The notes beneath the pieces were generated by a model, which did no database searches, was not told the DNA's origin, and worked only from the letters and a program-made list of their open reading frames with translations. Below are positions 8,294-22,901 of a stretch of DNA of 64,000 nucleotides, in pieces; within the stretch, counting starts at the first letter, position 1; the number at the start of each line of letters is the position of its first letter. The translations under genes were made by a program, and so were the position numbers. The stretch lies in NCBI RefSeq assembly GCF_019933235.1, contig NZ_CP082945.1, positions 5,307,501 to 5,371,500 of the forward strand, given 5' to 3'. This DNA comes from Streptomyces angustmyceticus. Its GTDB lineage: Bacteria; Actinomycetota; Actinomycetes; Streptomycetales; Streptomycetaceae.

Positions 8294-9343
8294 TCACCCC
8301 GCGGGGGGACGCCGGAAAGCGGTTCGGCCCCCGCCCGTCGTACGGGCGGGGGCCGAACTCACCGGTGGCTCCCCGGGGCGCTCCGCCGGCCTCACGGGCC
8401 GGTCGGGGGGCAGGTACCCCCGGGCCTCCTGCGGAGGGCGCCCGGCGGCGCCGCACAGCAATGGCAGCGGAAGCCCGGCGTCCGCCATCCAGGTCAGGCC
8501 CGTGTGACGCAGGTCCTGGCGCCGGAGGTGCTCGTGTCCGAGTTCGGCCACCACATCGTCCCAGCGGGTGGTGTCCCGCAGCACCGCGGCGGTGAACCGC
8601 CGGCGGTGCGGTCCGGTGAACAGCCGGGCCACGGGCGTGTGCCGCGCCGCCTCCAGCCGGGCGGCCGCCAGTTCGCGGGCGGCGGGGCGCAGCGGCACCA
8701 CCCGGTGGTGCCTGCCCCGGCAGGCGCGGTCGTCCAGGCCCCCGGGCCCGGACACGGTGAGGCGCTGGACCTGCCAGGTCCAGGTGCTGATGTCGATGTC
8801 CTGGGCCTGCAGGGCGGACACCTCGCTGAAGCGGGTACCGGTCCAGGCGGCGAACCGGACGATGTCGCCCCAGCCCTCGTAGCCGTCCGACGACCGCTGG
8901 ACGAGGGTGGTCGCCAGCCGCTCCAGCGCCTGCTCGTCCGGCAGGGCCAGCGTCCTGGGCGTGGCGCGTTCGCTCTGCGCGCGCTGGTACTCCTGCTGCC
9001 AGCCGGCCACCCGCGCCGGATTGGCGTCCAGCACCCCGTCCCGTACGGCCTGTTCCAGGACCCGGACGAGGACGGCGAGGCTGTTCTTCACCGTCGACAG
9101 GCCGCACTCGTCGGCGATCCAGCAGTGCAGCGCGCGGTTGACGACGCGGCGGGTGACGTCCCGGACGCGGACGTGGCCGATGCTGGGCACGACCCGCAGC
9201 CGCCACCCGGCCCGGTAGGGGGACATGGTCAGCTCCTCCAGGCCGTGCATCGCCGCCGGCCACCGCCGTTCCCCGTAGTCGGCGAGCGACATCGTGGGGA
9301 TGCCGGCCTCCTCCGGAGTCGGGCACCCCGTGTTTTTGTTCAT
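8294..9343 (-). CDS. Tyrosine recombinase-like protein with eroded active site
   Basis: This 349-aa protein has the fold order of phage integrases: an N-terminal SAM-like core-binding domain (about 30-120), then a catalytic domain. The first catalytic Arg is in WTGTRFSEVSALQ (about 170) and the second is in QDLRHTGLTWM. Several usual residues are replaced: the box II His is Gln (QDLRH rather than HDLRH), the GH motif reads GAAG, and the beta-hairpin Lys is not obvious, although a candidate nucleophile remains in ARGYLPPDR. The 3' end of the frame reads straight through a perfect 16-bp hairpin. It is probably a decaying integrase or a relative without activity. No att repeats were found next to it. 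Confidence 0.65.
   Translation of the reverse strand: MNKNTGCPTPEEAGIPTMSLADYGERRWPAAMHGLEELTMSPYRAGWRLRVVPSIGHVRVRDVTRRVVNRALHCWIADECGLSTVKNSLAVLVRVLEQAVRDGVLDANPARVAGWQQEYQRAQSERATPRTLALPDEQALERLATTLVQRSSDGYEGWGDIVRFAAWTGTRFSEVSALQAQDIDISTWTWQVQRLTVSGPGGLDDRACRGRHHRVVPLRPAARELAAARLEAARHTPVARLFTGPHRRRFTAAVLRDTTRWDDVVAELGHEHLRRQDLRHTGLTWMADAGLPLPLLCGAAGRPPQEARGYLPPDRPVRPAERPGEPPVSSAPARTTGGGRTAFRRPPAG
8323..8357. terminator. Perfect 16-bp hairpin, likely bidirectional terminator
   Basis: Arms of 16 bp (8323-8338 and 8342-8357) flank a 3-nt loop. The hairpin lies 122 bp past the TIG-gene stop codon and inside the last codons of the opposing recombinase frame. Such GC-rich hairpins commonly end convergent transcripts in Streptomyces even without a T tract. 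Confidence 0.65.
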
Positions 9344-9664
9344 TATCGAATCACCCTTGTCTGCTGAGGAGTTATTCGGCTGTTCCGGTACTGATGGCGT
9401 GATTCGCTCTTGGGCGTGAAACCGGCGCCGGGGAATCGCGCGGACTTCCTGCCCGTGGACGGTGCGGTGAACTGCGGTCCCCGGCGCGGAGCGCTTTGGC
9501 GCGCTGTCCGCCGAGGGCGGGACAACGGACGGCCTGATCGGCGGAAAAGACCGGACTCTCCGCCGGGGGGCGGACCCGTGCCGGCGGCCGCCCGCGACTC
9601 TGCCGCCCGTTCAGTAGAATATGGAAATCTTCTTCAACTGGGTTATGGGGGAGAGGAGTTGTGC

Positions 9665-9823
9665 ATGCGGCGCGGGGCGTTTGCCGATGCCGTAGAGACT
9701 TCCGGTGTCCGGTCGGTCCCGGTCGCTGCCGGTTCCTATTGGCGAAACGTCCGTTGTCGCCGCGTTCCGCGCACAAGAATGACAAGCGACGAGCTCGCTG
9801 CGGCGCACGGTTCTTCTGCGTGA
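9665..9823 (+). CDS. Possible small unknown protein (52 aa)
   Basis: This ATG-started frame is preceded by a strong GAGAGGAG site 6 nt upstream and encodes a basic 52-aa peptide ending in TSDELAAAHGSSA. It has no recognisable domain. The ribosome site is the only positive sign, so it may be a leader or spurious. Confidence 0.2.
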   Translation: MRRGAFADAVETSGVRSVPVAAGSYWRNVRCRRVPRTRMTSDELAAAHGSSA

Positions 9824-10124
9824 CCGGGCAGGAGCAGCGAGCAATCAAACGCTTCATCAGTCATGAGTGGAATAAAGGCATCTCCTCAGGCCATTGCGCA
9901 AGTTGGTACGAGTTCCTTCATTTCGCGCTGCTCCGAACGGGTGGCCTTATCGGTTGACTGTTGTAGCTCGCCGAGCCGCATGGATAACTAGTCGCATCCA
10001 ACCGGTGGGCCGCCCATCCTCTCCGGGGAGCGGCACCTGGCCTACCCGTTGGCCCGGCCCAGCGCCTGGTTGCGGTCAGACCGAGATGCCGTATGGGCGT
10101 CCCCGGTAGAGGGTTTTGGATCCG

Positions 10125-10156
10125 TCAGCCGGTGTCGATTCGTCGGCACCGGCTGA
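10125..10156. other. 14-bp stem with UUCG tetraloop
   Basis: The arm TCAGCCGGTGTCGA pairs with TCGGCACCGGCTGA across a TTCG loop, giving 14 bp with a single G-U pair. UUCG-capped stems are exceptionally stable as RNA. The hairpin is about 620 bp upstream of the polyketide operon, so it could be a terminator of an upstream transcript or a structured leader. It has no T run after it. Confidence 0.55.
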
Positions 10157-10774
10157 TCGGCCCCCACATTCGGTCAGGGGGCGTCATGCGAATCATTTCC
10201 ATCCTTCGCTGGGTCTGCGGTCTACGCGCCTTGACCCCGGCCCTCACCACGACATCCCAGGCACTTGCCCGGTCCGGCGGCGATGCGACCCGCACGGTCC
10301 CGGCGCCCGGCACCCTGTCCGTGCCCGCCGCCGCGGATCATGTGCTTCCCGCGGCCCGCCGCTGTGCGCGGCTCCCGGCACCGTTCCGCAGCCGCCCGCA
10401 CCGTGGCCCCCGCGACGGGGACGGCGCGCGGCGCGCACGGCTCCCGTACGGCACCGCGCAGGCCGCCCCGCGGGAGCCGCATCCCGCCCCCGCCGTCCCC
10501 GCGGCCCCAACGGTCCCGGGCGGCACCCCGTCCACGGCTCCCCGCCCCGCCGGCGCCCCCCTGCCCGTCTTCCTCCACGGGGCACGTCCGGCCCACTGAG
10601 GCCGGCCACGCCACCCTTCCACCGCGCCCCGGGCCGGACCCGGCCCTTTCCCACGGCAGCCCGGACCCGGGCCTGCCCAGGCCGCCGCACCCGCGGTGAG
10701 CCGCACCCGGGTTCCCCCGACCACATCCGAAGCCTCCCCAGAAATCCCACGGGTACAGAACACCGGAGGACAGC

Positions 10775-10981
10775 ATGGCGCAACGAAAAATGGTGATCCT
10801 CGTCGACGGGCCGGAGGGAAATGGCCTGCCGCAGCATGCGCGCGACAACGCGAGCGATCCGATAAGGATCCTGCGGGGCAACGGGTACGAGCGTTTCGAA
10901 TTCTACGGCGAGTACGCGGACTTGGGCGGAGACCCGGTCCCGGTCTATCGCTGGTGTTACCGCACACAAATCGCCGAATAG
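10775..10981 (+). CDS. Small conserved-type protein (DUF5988-like)
   Basis: This 68-aa protein begins MAQRKMVILVDGPEG and contains an Arg-Tyr-Glu-rich middle and a C-terminal VYRWCYRTQIAE. It resembles small actinobacterial proteins that I recall as DUF5988, often next to biosynthetic genes; that name is from memory and unverified. The ATG has a GGAGGA site 6 nt upstream. It is the first gene of the polyketide locus, 79 bp before the leader ORF and ketosynthase. No catalytic motif is visible, and a regulatory or scaffolding role is only a guess. Confidence 0.65.
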   Translation: MAQRKMVILVDGPEGNGLPQHARDNASDPIRILRGNGYERFEFYGEYADLGGDPVPVYRWCYRTQIAE

Positions 10982-11028
10982 GTGCTGTGCGTCCCGAAGA
11001 AGAAAGCGATGCGCAGAGGAGAACAACC

Positions 11029-11064
11029 ATGTGGAACCTCGTGAAGGACGGAGTCCTGTCGTGA
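11029..11064 (+). CDS. 11-aa leader ORF coupled to the ketosynthase
   Basis: ATG at 11029 follows a GAGGAG site (11016-11021) with 7-nt spacing, the best ribosome site in the locus. The frame MWNLVKDGVLS ends at a TGA that overlaps the GTG start of the ketosynthase (GTGA at 11061-11064). It may act as a translational-coupling leader. Alternatively it marks a frameshift that separated the ketosynthase from its original start. Confidence 0.4.
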   Translation: MWNLVKDGVLS

Positions 11065-12395
11065 ACCGAGAATCTGGAAAAGACGAAAGCCGAGGCGGCG
11101 GCCGGGACGTGGTGGTGACCGGCGTCGGATTCTGCCTGCCCGGTGGCACGGAACCGGTCTTCACCGCCGACGACATGTGGGACGTCGTCTCCAACGGCCG
11201 GTCCTGCCTCAAGCGCGACGAGGTCTACTACGGCTCCGTCGAACTCACCCAGGAGATGTTCGACGAACGCCTCCCGGACGTCCCCCCGTTCTTCTCCCAG
11301 CATTACACCTCGGCACACCGTTTCGGTCTGGTGGCGATGGCGGAGGCCACCGCCGACGCCGGGCTGACATTCTGCGGCGGCGCCCTGGGAGAAGCCGCAA
11401 TTCTGGTCGGACGCGGGGGCGTCGACTCGAATGTCGAGAGCTATCTCTCGGTGCTCGGTGCCGATCCCGGAAAGACCTCCGCGCCGGACGCGATGGAATT
11501 GTTCGTCGCGGCGCAGCAGGCCGTGACACCCTCCGACGTCGCCCTGGTGCAGGCGGCGCTGACACAGTCCAACGGCCCCTGCTACACCGTCTCGTGCGGC
11601 TGCGCCTCGTCCGCCGTCCAGATCGGCAACGCCCGGCGGCTGATCGCCCGCGGCGAGGTCGACATCGCCGTGGTGACCGGGGTCGACGTCTTCAACGTCC
11701 ACCTCATCCAGAACATCCAGCGGCTGCTGAGCGGGGCCCAGCAGACCTACGACGCCCTCCGCACCACCGACATGCCGGAGCTGCTGCCGTCCTTCACCTC
11801 CCTGATGCGGCCCTACGACCGCCGGGCGGACTGCATCAACCACGGCGAGGGCGCCGCCACCGTGATCATGGAGAGCCGGGAGCACGCGGCCCGGCGCGGG
11901 GCGCACGTCTACGGCCAGGTGCTGGCCACCGCCATGACCCGCGACGGGCTGGCCAACCCCCTCGCCTGCGACGAGACCGGCGCGGAACTCGTCAGCGCCG
12001 TCCGCCGCTGCCTCGGCGACCGCCGGCGGATCAGCGATGTGCCGTACGTCCACGGCGGCAGCGACGGCAACGTCATCGTCACCGCCTTCGAGGCGAACGC
12101 CATCAAGGAGCTGTACGGGCCCGAGAGCGACGTGCTGGTGACGTCCCAGGAGGGCTGCTTCGGCCACAACGGCGCACCGGCCGGCTGCCTGGGCGTCGCC
12201 ATGACGCTGATGATGATGGAGCGCGGGCAGGTCTGCCCCACCGCCAACTGCGAGCAGCCGGCCGAGGGGCTCCCCTTCGACCCGGTCCCCGGCGTGCGGA
12301 CGCGGCCGCTCGACTTCGACTACGCGCTGAGCTTCAACTACCAGGTCGGCGGCGTGAAGAACGCCATTCTCCTCGGCAGTCCGGAAGCCGTGTGA
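11061..12395 (+). CDS. Stand-alone beta-ketoacyl synthase with atypical active site
   Basis: This 444-aa thiolase-fold protein has a KAS I/II layout. The nucleophile is Cys181 in SCGCASSAVQ. The two catalytic histidines are His331 (VHGGSDG) and His369 (CFGHNGAPAG). The usual Lys five residues before the second His is replaced by Glu364 (TSQEGCFGH, compared with KSMTGH in FabF-type enzymes). The Cys-His-His set is thus intact but the conserved Lys is missing, so chemistry may be altered. The GTG start has GGAG 7 nt upstream and overlaps the leader ORF stop. The next gene is the multidomain PKS; this enzyme may prime, condense or offload for it. Its acyl substrate is unknown. Confidence 0.85.
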   Translation: MNRESGKDESRGGGRDVVVTGVGFCLPGGTEPVFTADDMWDVVSNGRSCLKRDEVYYGSVELTQEMFDERLPDVPPFFSQHYTSAHRFGLVAMAEATADAGLTFCGGALGEAAILVGRGGVDSNVESYLSVLGADPGKTSAPDAMELFVAAQQAVTPSDVALVQAALTQSNGPCYTVSCGCASSAVQIGNARRLIARGEVDIAVVTGVDVFNVHLIQNIQRLLSGAQQTYDALRTTDMPELLPSFTSLMRPYDRRADCINHGEGAATVIMESREHAARRGAHVYGQVLATAMTRDGLANPLACDETGAELVSAVRRCLGDRRRISDVPYVHGGSDGNVIVTAFEANAIKELYGPESDVLVTSQEGCFGHNGAPAGCLGVAMTLMMMERGQVCPTANCEQPAEGLPFDPVPGVRTRPLDFDYALSFNYQVGGVKNAILLGSPEAV

Positions 12396-12430
12396 CCACG
12401 GGCAGATCACCTCCCACGTACGGAGCCCCG

Positions 12431-18784
<6,354 letters not shown>

Positions 18785-18807
18785 CCCCGGGACCCCGGGG
18801 ACCGCAC

Positions 18808-18842
18808 ACGCCCGGCGGGCTGCCCACCAGCCCGCCGGGCGT
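18808..18842 (+). terminator. Hairpin after the PKS gene
   Basis: A perfect 14-bp stem (18808-18821 with 18829-18842) and 7-nt loop begins 23 bp after the PKS stop codon. It is a likely terminator of the polyketide operon. Confidence 0.75.
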
Positions 18843-18975
18843 CCGCGTGCGCGCCCGCGGGGATCGGCAGGAGGCTCCGGGGCCGGCCCGGCCCGCCCGC
18901 CACAAACGGATGCCGCAATTCCGAACTGCCGCAATGTCTGGTAAATTCTTGCCGCCGCAACTCCGGCCCCTTGCC

Positions 18976-19022
18976 GCGCATTACCGGTAATTATCCCACC
19001 GGTAATGCGCAACCGTTTTTTT
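18976..19022 (+). terminator. Intrinsic terminator with T run (or operator dyad)
   Basis: A perfect 13-bp stem, GCGCATTACCGGT pairing with 18998-19010 across a 9-nt loop, is followed within 5 nt by seven or more T. It is a textbook rho-independent terminator on the plus strand, unusual for such a GC-rich genome. The AT-rich symmetric core ATTACCGGTAAT could also be a protein-binding dyad. Confidence 0.65.
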
Positions 19023-19278
19023 ATGGTCATAGTATTTCGCGTCGCGAAATGCCCCGCCCGCTCCCGCCGCCGCACCGTGCGCCTTCCCGGCCGCACTCCC
19101 GAACTGCTTGAATTATCAGGGAAAGTGAAGGTCGGAAAGCGGCCCGGTACGCACCGGGGGGCGACGCGGCGCACTGCGAGGGCCGCCGCCAGGACAGTTC
19201 GAGCGATGGCGCTGGCCGTGCTTCATGAGGCGAGAGCGGCATCGAGGTCCATGAGGCACGTCTGAAAGGGGTAGTCGC

Positions 19279-19803
19279 ATGTTACCCACCACCACGCATT
19301 CGGCCGACGTCATGGTGACCGCCCGGCACATCGTGAGCTGGCCCCGGGAAAGAAATTCCTTGATTCCCGCCGACTGCTGGCGCTCCGCGCAGCGCGTGAC
19401 ATTTCGTCTGCCGGCCGTACGGCGGGCGGTGCCGGTCTGCCGGAACCTGGCCCGCGCCTGGCTCGACGGACAGGGAATCGATGACGACGACACACGCTAT
19501 CCGGTGTTGCTCGTCATATCGGAGCTTTTCACCAATGCCGTCCAGTATTCCGCGGGACGGCGTGTCACCTGCCGGATATGGCGGTCGGAGAGCCTGCTGC
19601 ACATCGAGGTGCACGACCGCGGGGGCACCGCGTCCGTTCCCCTGATGCGCAGCGCCGGCCAGAGCCAGGAGTACGGTCGCGGCCTGGCGCTGGTCGCCGG
19701 TTCCTCCTCGCGGTGGGGCCGCAGGACCGAGGACGACGACAGCTGCACGGTGTGGGCGGCGATACCCCTGGCGGCCGGCGTGCCGCACCCCATGACGCCG
19801 TGA
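19279..19803 (+). CDS. RsbW-like ATP-binding regulatory protein
   Basis: This 174-aa protein contains a GHKL ATPase domain of the anti-sigma-factor serine-kinase type. The N box is ELFTNAVQYS (about 78-87), the G1 box VHDRGG (about 112-117) and the G2 box YGRGLALV (about 133-140). Streptomyces has dozens of these small HATPase_c_2 proteins, which work as anti-sigma or partner-switching factors or pair with regulators. The ATG has an AAAGGGG site 8 nt upstream. It is convergent with the TPR regulator at 20000. Its sigma-factor partner is not in the window. Confidence 0.82.
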   Translation: MLPTTTHSADVMVTARHIVSWPRERNSLIPADCWRSAQRVTFRLPAVRRAVPVCRNLARAWLDGQGIDDDDTRYPVLLVISELFTNAVQYSAGRRVTCRIWRSESLLHIEVHDRGGTASVPLMRSAGQSQEYGRGLALVAGSSSRWGRRTEDDDSCTVWAAIPLAAGVPHPMTP

Positions 19804-19999
19804 CACCGGACCCACCACGAGCGGCCGGCCGGACCGCCACCGGCGACCGGCACGCATCCGCCGCTGCCCCCACCCTCCGGGGTGGCACCCCGCCGCCGAC
19901 GGCCGCGCAGGCACCGGCCCGCACCTCCCCGCGGGACCGGACGGCCACCCGGCCGTCGGCACCCGTACGGCCGGCGGTCCCGCGCGTCCCGGACCCGCG

Positions 20000-21394
20000 T
20001 CACCGGGGCACCCGCACCCCGCTCTCCTGCACCAGGGCGTCGAACTCGCGCACCGGCTGGGCCTCCGCGTACGGCCGCAGCTCGTCCCGGAAGTTCTGCA
20101 GGTACCGCTCGCCGAGCGCCGACCGCAGCCGGCTGAGCAACGCCACCGCCTGCGCCCCCGCCCGGCACGCCTCCTCGACGTCGCCGGCCTGCGCCAGCAC
20201 GCAGGCGAGCAGCAGCAGATCGAGGGTGCGGCGGCGCACCCGGGTCCGCGGATGCCGGGCGAGCGCTTCCTCGGCCCGGCGCGCGGCCGGACGCGGCTGC
20301 TGGAGATCCCGGTAGCAGTGGGCCAGTTCGTCCGCCAGGTAGGCGCGGTCGAAGTGCGCGATCCACTCCGGGCCGTCCCCCGGGACGGCATGCGCCATCG
20401 CGTCCGTGGCCTTGTCCGCCAGTATTTTGCACATCCGGGCGTCCCCGAGCATGGCGTAGCCGCGGGCCTCGGCCGCGTAGAACAGGGCCTGGGCCGCCAG
20501 CGGGGCCCGCCCCCGGGTGCCCTCCTGGGCGGCCCGCGCCAGCTGCACCGCCTCCCTGGCGCAGCCGGCGCCGACGGCGAGACGGCTCAGGCCGGCCGCC
20601 AGCACATAGCCGCCGTAGCAGCGGTCGTCGGCGGCCTGCGCGAGCCGCAGCGCCTGGATGTAGTAGCGCTGCGCCAGGCCCGCCTGCCCGGTGTCCAGGG
20701 CGGTGTACCCGGCGAACTCCGTCAACCGGGCCGCCGCGGCGAACAGTTGCCGCCCCGTGGTCTCGCCGTAGCTCCCGTCCATCAGCCCGGACAGCACGCT
20801 GCTCAGGCACGAGACCACCACCGGCCGCACATATCCGCTGCCGACCCGGTGGTCGAGTTCGGCCAGCGCCTGGGTGGTCGCCCGGACCAGCTCCACGTCG
20901 GCCGTGCCCACCCGCGGCCCCGACCGCCCGTCGCGTGCCACCTGCGGGTCGGGGGAGCTGATCAGCCAGTCCCTGCTGGGCTCCACCAGCGCCGAGGCGG
21001 TCATGGCGGAACGGGACAAAAGCCCCCGGGATTCGGCGTCCATGTGCCATAGTTCACGGACCTGCTCCAGCGCGTCCTCGACGGTCGCCGCGAAGTGGAG
21101 CCCCACCCCGCAGGTCACGCTGTTGCCGTTGGCCATGCCGATCTCTTCCGTCGAGACCGTGCGGCCCAGCCTGCCGCTCAGTGCCTCGGCGATGATGGCG
21201 GGCACCCGGCCGCGTGGCCGCTGACCGCCCAGCCACCGGCTCACGGACGTCTTGTCGTACCGCAGATCCAGACCCTGTGCCTCTCCCAGGACGTTCACCT
21301 GGCGGGCCAGAGCGGAGTTGGACAGCGAGGCTTCCTGGATGAGGGACCGCAGTCGCTGGTTGGTCTGACGCGCGACGAGTGGTCGGGCGGCCAT
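20000..21394 (-). CDS. Helix-turn-helix regulator with TPR-like domain (NsdA-type)
   Basis: This 464-aa protein has a short N-terminal DNA-binding segment (SNSALARQVN near 27 and TSVSRWLGGQRPRGRVP near 50). A long alpha-helical region with TPR-like repeats follows (about 180-440; phrases such as ALFYAAEARGYAMLGD and AGLAQRYYIQALRLA). This build is common in Streptomyces regulators such as NsdA-like proteins, which affect sporulation and antibiotic synthesis; that link is family knowledge. The ATG at 21394 follows a GGAGG site at 6-7 nt, which rules out the longer frame from 21466. It lies 1.2 kb past the PKS and could regulate it, but nothing in the sequence proves this. Confidence 0.75.
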   Translation of the reverse strand: MAARPLVARQTNQRLRSLIQEASLSNSALARQVNVLGEAQGLDLRYDKTSVSRWLGGQRPRGRVPAIIAEALSGRLGRTVSTEEIGMANGNSVTCGVGLHFAATVEDALEQVRELWHMDAESRGLLSRSAMTASALVEPSRDWLISSPDPQVARDGRSGPRVGTADVELVRATTQALAELDHRVGSGYVRPVVVSCLSSVLSGLMDGSYGETTGRQLFAAAARLTEFAGYTALDTGQAGLAQRYYIQALRLAQAADDRCYGGYVLAAGLSRLAVGAGCAREAVQLARAAQEGTRGRAPLAAQALFYAAEARGYAMLGDARMCKILADKATDAMAHAVPGDGPEWIAHFDRAYLADELAHCYRDLQQPRPAARRAEEALARHPRTRVRRRTLDLLLLACVLAQAGDVEEACRAGAQAVALLSRLRSALGERYLQNFRDELRPYAEAQPVREFDALVQESGVRVPR

Positions 21395-21665
21395 GGATCG
21401 CCTCCAAGCACATGCCGCCAACGGTTCACGTTGGCATATCCAGAGAGAACGGGATGGAACAGTCAATACCCAACAAGCGGGACTGAATCGCGATGACCAA
21501 AGTCAAGTAGCCGCCTGGGCGTGGCGCGCAGTAGCGCAGGCGCACCAAGGGGCTCCAGCCGTCGCCCACTTGCGCCCGGCACCCGTCCGCGCTCCCGCGG
21601 CCCCACCGGCGCCCGCCCCTCCGCACCGCGCACAACGGCGCGGCCCGGAGCGCGCGGGAGGGCCC

Positions 21666-22079
21666 CGCCTGGCCGGCGCCGCCTACCTGGTGTTCCTGGG
21701 CGTGCAGAGCCTGTGGGCCCACCGCCGCGGCGCACCGGCCGGGCCCGGGGCGCCCGGCGAGGGAGCGGAGCCGGCCCCGGCCGCCGGGCGGGCCTTCCGG
21801 CAGGGGCTGTTGAGCTGCCTGCTCAACCCCAAGGTGGGCGTCTTCTTCGTCTCGGTGGTCCCGCAGTTCCTCCCCGACGGCCACGCGGCGCTCGCCACGA
21901 CCCTGCTCTTCGGGGCCATCGACGCCGCCATCGCCGCCGGGTGGCTGACGCTGGTCACGGTGTTCGCGGCCCGCATGCTGACCTGGCTGCGCCGCCCCCG
22001 CGTGCACACGGCGATGGAGCGCACCGCCGCCGGCGTCCTGGTGGCCCTGGGGCCGGGCACGGCCGTCGAGACGGTCTGA
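21666..22079 (+). pseudogene. Truncated LysE/RhtB family exporter
   Basis: Only the C-terminal half of a LysE-type amino-acid exporter is present: LAGAAYLVFLGVQSLW, then the family hallmark SCLLNPKVGVFFVSVVPQFLP and two last membrane helices. The first roughly 70 residues that normally carry helices 1-3 are absent. The open frame upstream (21393-21665) is Pro/Ala-rich filler that starts inside the promoter of the divergent regulator. There is no plausible start codon with a ribosome site. I call it a 5'-deleted pseudogene. What it once exported is unknown. Confidence 0.72.
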
Positions 22080-22124
22080 GGGGCCGGCGGCGTCCCGCTC
22101 CCGGCCGTCCCCCTCCGCCGCCCC

Positions 22125-22901
22125 TCAGGGCGTCGCGCGAACGATGACGAGCGCCCCTTCGTACGCCGGCTGCCTGCGCAGATGGCCGAACTCCCGGTCC
22201 CAGGCGCCGGACCCCAGATCCTGGCGCAAGGCCGCGTCGAAGTGTTCGCGGACGCGGTCGTCGACGAAGCTCCAGGCCGAACACGCCTGACGGGCCGCCG
22301 GATCGAGCAGCATCTCGGGGCGCCCGTAGTACGCCTCGTTGAAACCGTCCGTGCAGCCGAGGGGGATGGGCACGGACCGGACCGTGCAGGTGCCGCCCAG
22401 CGCGGCGGTCAGCCGGCCGACGGGCGGATAGCGGCGGGCCTCGGTGTCGAGGACCTCGGGCGCGTACCGGTACAGCCAGAAGTCCCGTACCAGGGCGGGA
22501 TCGCAGGTGAGCAGGACGACCGGCCCGCGGGTCACGCGGCGCATCTCGCGCAGCCCGGCCCCGGCGTCGGACCACTGGTGCACGCTGAAGAGCGTCATCG
22601 CCCCGTCGAACGCCCCGTCGGGGAACGGCAGGTCCTCCGCGACGGCGTCGATCGCCCGCGCGAGCCGCGCCGGCCGCTGGGCGCGCATCGACTCCGAGGG
22701 CTCGACCGCCGTCACCGCGGGCACCGCGGCCTCGTACGACCCGGCGCCGGCGCCGACGTTGAGGACCGTGCGGCAGTCGCCCAGGGAACCGGCGATGAAC
22801 CGGGCGATGCGCGCGTCCGGCCGGCGGAAGGAGGCGTACCCGGAGCCGATCGCGCCGTAGTCGACGTCGCCCGCGCTGCCGTCCTCGGTTCGTGTGGTCA
22901 T
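22125..22901 (-). CDS. Class I SAM-dependent methyltransferase
   Basis: This 258-aa protein has a Methyltransf_11-like core. Motif I is VLNVGAGAGSYE (about 45-56), the acidic end of strand 2 is VTAVEPSESM, and motif II is around LPFPDGAFDGAMTLFSVHQW with motif III RVTRGPVVLLT. The first residues (DYGAIGSGYASFRRPDARIARFI) resemble the UbiE/small-molecule methyltransferase group. It is divergent from the M24 peptidase-like gene, with a 17-bp perfect dyad in the space between. The substrate is not predictable, and no biosynthetic partner is obvious in its immediate surroundings. Confidence 0.87.
   Translation of the reverse strand: MTTRTEDGSAGDVDYGAIGSGYASFRRPDARIARFIAGSLGDCRTVLNVGAGAGSYEAAVPAVTAVEPSESMRAQRPARLARAIDAVAEDLPFPDGAFDGAMTLFSVHQWSDAGAGLREMRRVTRGPVVLLTCDPALVRDFWLYRYAPEVLDTEARRYPPVGRLTAALGGTCTVRSVPIPLGCTDGFNEAYYGRPEMLLDPAARQACSAWSFVDDRVREHFDAALRQDLGSGAWDREFGHLRRQPAYEGALVIVRATP

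Larger units (their letters stand above)
9344..10774. other. 1.4-kb region without a confident gene
   Basis: This stretch between the recombinase-like gene and the polyketide locus has lower and more uneven GC than its surroundings. Several short frames overlap, but none has family resemblance or sustained high-GC third positions. The best small candidate is 9665-9823 (listed). A long UUCG-capped hairpin lies at 10125-10156. The part from 10190 to 10774 probably contains the promoter of the polyketide genes. The region may hold decayed mobile-element sequence, but I could not identify any remnant. Confidence 0.4.
18785..19278. other. Intergenic region after the PKS
   Basis: This 494-bp spacer holds the operon hairpin at 18808 and a second hairpin with a T run at 18976-19022. 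The sequence around 18900-19060 is AT-richer than its neighbours. The remainder likely holds the promoter of the ATPase-domain gene. I see no gene. Confidence 0.5.

Noticed and set aside
9951..9995. A TTGACT hexamer followed by GATAAC as a promoter
   Set aside because: Spacing is about 23 bp, too long for a normal sigma-70-type promoter.
10192..10599. A plus-strand frame starting MRIISILRWVCG upstream of the PKS locus
   Set aside because: The first residues look like a short signal sequence, but the rest is Ala/Pro/Arg filler and the ribosome site is poor. I left it out as a gene.
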